Source of the DNA: Lytechinus variegatus
Taxonomy: Eukaryota; Echinodermata; Echinoidea; Temnopleuroida; Toxopneustidae
Assembly: GCF_018143015.1 (NCBI RefSeq)
Contig: NC_054746.1
Location: 36,612,830 to 36,676,829 of the forward strand
Length of the DNA stretch: 64,000 nt
Direction: 5' to 3'
Shown: positions 61,312 to 64,000 of the stretch, one piece after another
Layout of the letters: each line of letters opens with the position of its first letter
How positions within the stretch are numbered: position 1 is the first letter of the stretch
Translations under genes and position numbers: made by a program
Notes under the pieces: model-generated
The model's database searches: none
Told to the model about the DNA's origin: nothing
Seen by the model: the letters and a program-made list of their open reading frames with translations, nothing else

Positions 61312-61479
61312 CTCCATAGTACCTATCGAACATTAATAGCTGACCCCTGGATGTGTGTATAGGGGCAAAGGGGTAGTATGTAGGATTGTGATTAATAGTA
61401 AATATGAAAGGAAATTACGATTGGTTCCTGGTCAATATTTTAAGCAAAATACACATGCAAGAAGTAATGAAGCCCTCAT

Positions 61480-62100
61480 CTATTTCTAATTCATGTCACT
61501 GTTATTATCCTCAGATTAATTCAGGATAAGGAATATCTTTTCAATGCTATTTTCATATCACTTGTATAATCCTCAGATTTAATCAGGGATAAATATATCT
61601 ACAAAGGCTTGTGAGAATTTCGGACTTGCATGTTTTGTTGTACACGTGCAATGTGATCTTTGTGCAGGTGCATTTTGGTGTATGATGTCATGAATTAGTC
61701 TAACAAGCGATTGAAATTTTTTAAGTTCTTAAAAAAACTGGGTAAAGTGCGTAAAGACTCATGTCACATATGTGCAGAACTGTGACTTTTCGTGATTTAC
61801 CAGCAGGCAAAATTAGAAAGTGTAGACCCTATACTTCGTTTATATGAAAGTGCTCAAAACGTGATAGCGCACCATGACATGATTACGTGAGTAAACATTG
61901 CAAGCCATCAATTAATGATTAAACCGTCATTCAAATCTACTTCCATATTACTTTTATCATACTCATTCAATTAGGATGAAGGATATCTACTAATGATGAA
62001 GCCCTCATTCAGTTCTTTTTTCATATCACTTTTCTAATCCTCAGATTTATATCAGAAGAAATCATGTCTGCTAATGATCATGGAAGCCATAGAAAATTTG
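61480..62100. repeat. Degenerate short tandem repeats
   Basis: At least four loose units share 'tcatatcactt', 'taatcctcagatt' and 'aatatctac/taatgatgaagcc' (about 61489, 61549, 61935 and 62008). They are split by about 330 bp of other DNA. Confidence 0.5.
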
Positions 62101-62132
62101 CCCTGTCCTTTAAGCAGACCTCGGATGAGAAG
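62064..62132 (+). CDS. Candidate first coding exon at the edge of tandem repeats
   Basis: An ATG opens 23 codons (MSANDHGSHRKFALSFK, then QTSDEK) ending at a GTAAGA donor, preceded by a good acceptor-like CCTCAG at 62043. The first codons lie in the last unit of the degenerate repeat, the rest in unique DNA. The following exons would lie beyond the window or were not recognised. Confidence 0.35.
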
Positions 62133-62139
62133 GTAAGAT

Positions 62140-63220
62140 GAAGAGTCTTTACTGAAATGCAGGAAGTATCCACCATGAAATTTGAACTAGGTTCAACAGT
62201 TTTGTCAGTTTAATTCTTAATATCTGGTAGATCACCCCTCGTTAGAACAGTTTCAATACTGAAGTTGCTATTCTTTGTAGATGAAGCACTATCCTTAGTC
62301 TTGTAATTTTTTTTCTGCAAGCAACATGCATGTGACTTCATTTCTAAGCCACAGTCAAGCGGGCAATTTGTGGCTCTGAGGCCAGCCTCTTCTTAACACG
62401 AGTTATATTGGTTTGTTTCATATGAAAGTGAAATTGAATCAATTGATTGTGTACTCCAATCAAAGAGTTCCATGGCACCAATCAAGAGAAATGATGTGCT
62501 GCCCTCTACCTTGAAGTGTTGCGGTACATCAGTTACCATTGTCCATATTATTTTTTTTCTCCCTCTGATTGTCAGTATAAATTTCATAAACGGAATATCG
62601 TATACAGTCTGTCTGGTTTGTTGTTTACAGTCTCATTTTTCTCTATCACATACTCTTTCATCTTGATTTGTTAACAAATTGGCTAATTTTACTATTAATC
62701 TTTGAACGGTAGTGGTACTGTAATTTTGATTTACCTCACACAATAGCAGGATAATTTACAGTCAAATATGTTTAGTTTCTGTCACAACATGCTGTGCACC
62801 TCAGTAGATGAGACCTGTGGCAAATTTTATGAAAAACCTTTAAAGTGCATGCAAAACTCTGCACTTCAGCATCAAGCATGCAGAACACGCAGTTTGACAC
62901 ATCGAACAAACTCTTCATGTGGCTACATGTTTTTATAAACGCAAGTGCACAGCCATATCATACACCTGCACAAAAACTTTCACAAATTGTATAATTAAGG
63001 AAAGCCCCAGAAAATTGCAGTGCCACAGAACATTGGAAAAGTTGACAGTAATTGATTTCTGAAGATTTGATTAATCTAGCACTTCCATTGGAATGAAATT
63101 CTCAGCTAAATTCTACCATCAACTGATTGGAGGACAGTTGTGGACATCTGTTTTCTCTTTATCGCTTGAACACTAGAACATTCAGCACTATTTTAGTATT
63201 TTCTCATTATCAACCTAGGT
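62140..63220. other. Unannotated
   Basis: No supported gene or repeat. Two short frames on opposite strands near 62400-62660 overlap and match nothing I know. Confidence 0.35.
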
Positions 63221-64000
63221 ATTCTTGAAATACAGTGTAGATGATTTATTGAAACTTAATGTTCGCTCATTATTGACACAACCTACAAGGCAATTATGGG
63301 AAGTCATCAATAACCTTGGCATTGCTCGAAGACGAAGAACCCACAGAGGGAAGCGTCGACCTCGGAATTCTCGGATGTCTTATGATAGAACGCCCTCTAC
63401 TGTTGAGTTACTACAACCTAGTCACACTAGAATACTCCCCTCTGTTGTCGAATCGCGGTTACAACCCGATCCTCCCGTTGATGGCTCTCCAACCGCTCAA
63501 GATGCTTCTACACCGGACATTCATCTAAATCCTGTAACCGTAACCCCTTCTCATTATCAACAATGTAATCTAAATAATCACCCCGTTACCAGTAGGGAAA
63601 AAACACAGTCGAATATTGCTCTACTGTCCTTTAATGCAAGAAGTATTAGGCATAAGACTGTCTCCTTGCAATCTTACTTGCAAACTAACCCAGCTGATGT
63701 TATTTCAATAAGTGAAACCTGGTTAGATGATGAATACAATTCTAGTGAGTTAGGACTTCCTGATGACTATTGCATTTTCCGTAATGATAGGAATTACCAA
63801 AGAGGGGGAGGTGTTCTCCTTTCGGCTCGATCTCGTCTCCTTCCAAAGCGTCTACTGGATATTGAGTCTCCGGATATGGAAATGGTTATTTGTGAAATAA
63901 CTTTAAAGAAGGTTAAGTGGATTATTTGCTCAATCTACAGACCACCAAACTCTAAGACTGAATTTTTTGATAATCTTGAAAGGGTGGTAGATAGTATGCA
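63221..64000 (+). mobile_element. LINE (CR1/L2-like), endonuclease part, cut by the window end
   Basis: One uninterrupted frame of 260 codons runs to the window edge. It starts YSVDDLLKLN and a basic stretch RRRRTHRGKRRPRNSR, then a variable linker. From about 63614 it is an apurinic-type endonuclease domain: LLSFNARSIRHK, ISETWLDDE (catalytic Glu), GGGVLLSARS and ICSIYRPPNS. This order is typical of Jockey-superfamily LINEs such as CR1 and L2. Reverse transcriptase should follow beyond 64000. The intact frame suggests a fairly young copy. Confidence 0.85.

Noticed and set aside
1-64000. tRNA, rRNA, CRISPR or bacterial-type operon
   Set aside because: Scanned by eye for tRNA B-box-like words, repeat-spacer arrays and packed same-strand genes; none found. 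Gene structure is eukaryotic throughout.

Overview
This is eukaryotic genomic DNA: AT-rich, short exons with GT/AG boundaries, long introns, and many young and old repeats. The host is most likely an echinoderm, probably a sea urchin. That is an inference from the repeat families (G-run-ended inverted-repeat elements, the AGGTCAAAGGTCA-bearing element, deuterostome-type MITEs) and from invertebrate-deuterostome-like versions of two conserved genes. No searches were run.

Two host genes are recognised with confidence. TSNAX (translin-associated factor X, the Trax subunit of the C3PO nuclease) lies on the minus strand at 3148-9752. Its six coding exons join in phase to a 338-residue protein. EFCAB11 (EF-hand protein) lies on the plus strand, with five secure coding exons at 16674-19919 and a tentative tiny first exon at 12668. 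The two genes point away from each other. A third host gene, unnamed, has three phase-compatible minus-strand exons at 54160-54286, 47690-47747 and 45704-45871 and encodes the hydrophobic C-terminal part of a membrane protein. Isolated exon candidates are seen at 22938, 36423, 38953, 57362 and 62064.

The rest is mostly mobile DNA. 0.4-16.6 kb holds inverted-repeat elements, two copies of one foldback element with long arms, and copy 1 of the DR1-bearing element carrying a nested small hAT-like element. 20.2-22.4 kb is a Tc1/mariner element with arms of nearly 400 bp, carrying a second DR1 element. 25.8-34.3 kb holds a hAT-like relic, a short LTR-type fossil, and a 4.5-kb pogo/Tigger element with a broken transposase. 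36.4-38.3 kb has a CpG-rich first-exon candidate interrupted by a purine-rich hAT-type element, itself apparently nested. 40-44 kb has MITEs, including a foldback inside a Tc1-type MITE. 46.6-47.6 kb is a 990-bp Penelope-like element with 81-bp inverted ends, a GIY-YIG endonuclease reading frame, and a compact promoter-like block. 48.9-52.6 kb is a large two-type tandem array. 57.9-58.7 kb is a minisatellite, 59.8-61.3 kb a purine-rich hAT element with an 8-bp target duplication, and 63.2-64 kb the 5' part of a LINE that runs off the window.

No tRNA, rRNA, CRISPR or bacterial-type operon was seen. The long low-complexity reading frames rich in Phe/Ser/Leu (around 36-38, 58 and 60 kb) are read from the pyrimidine strand of purine repeats and are not counted as genes.
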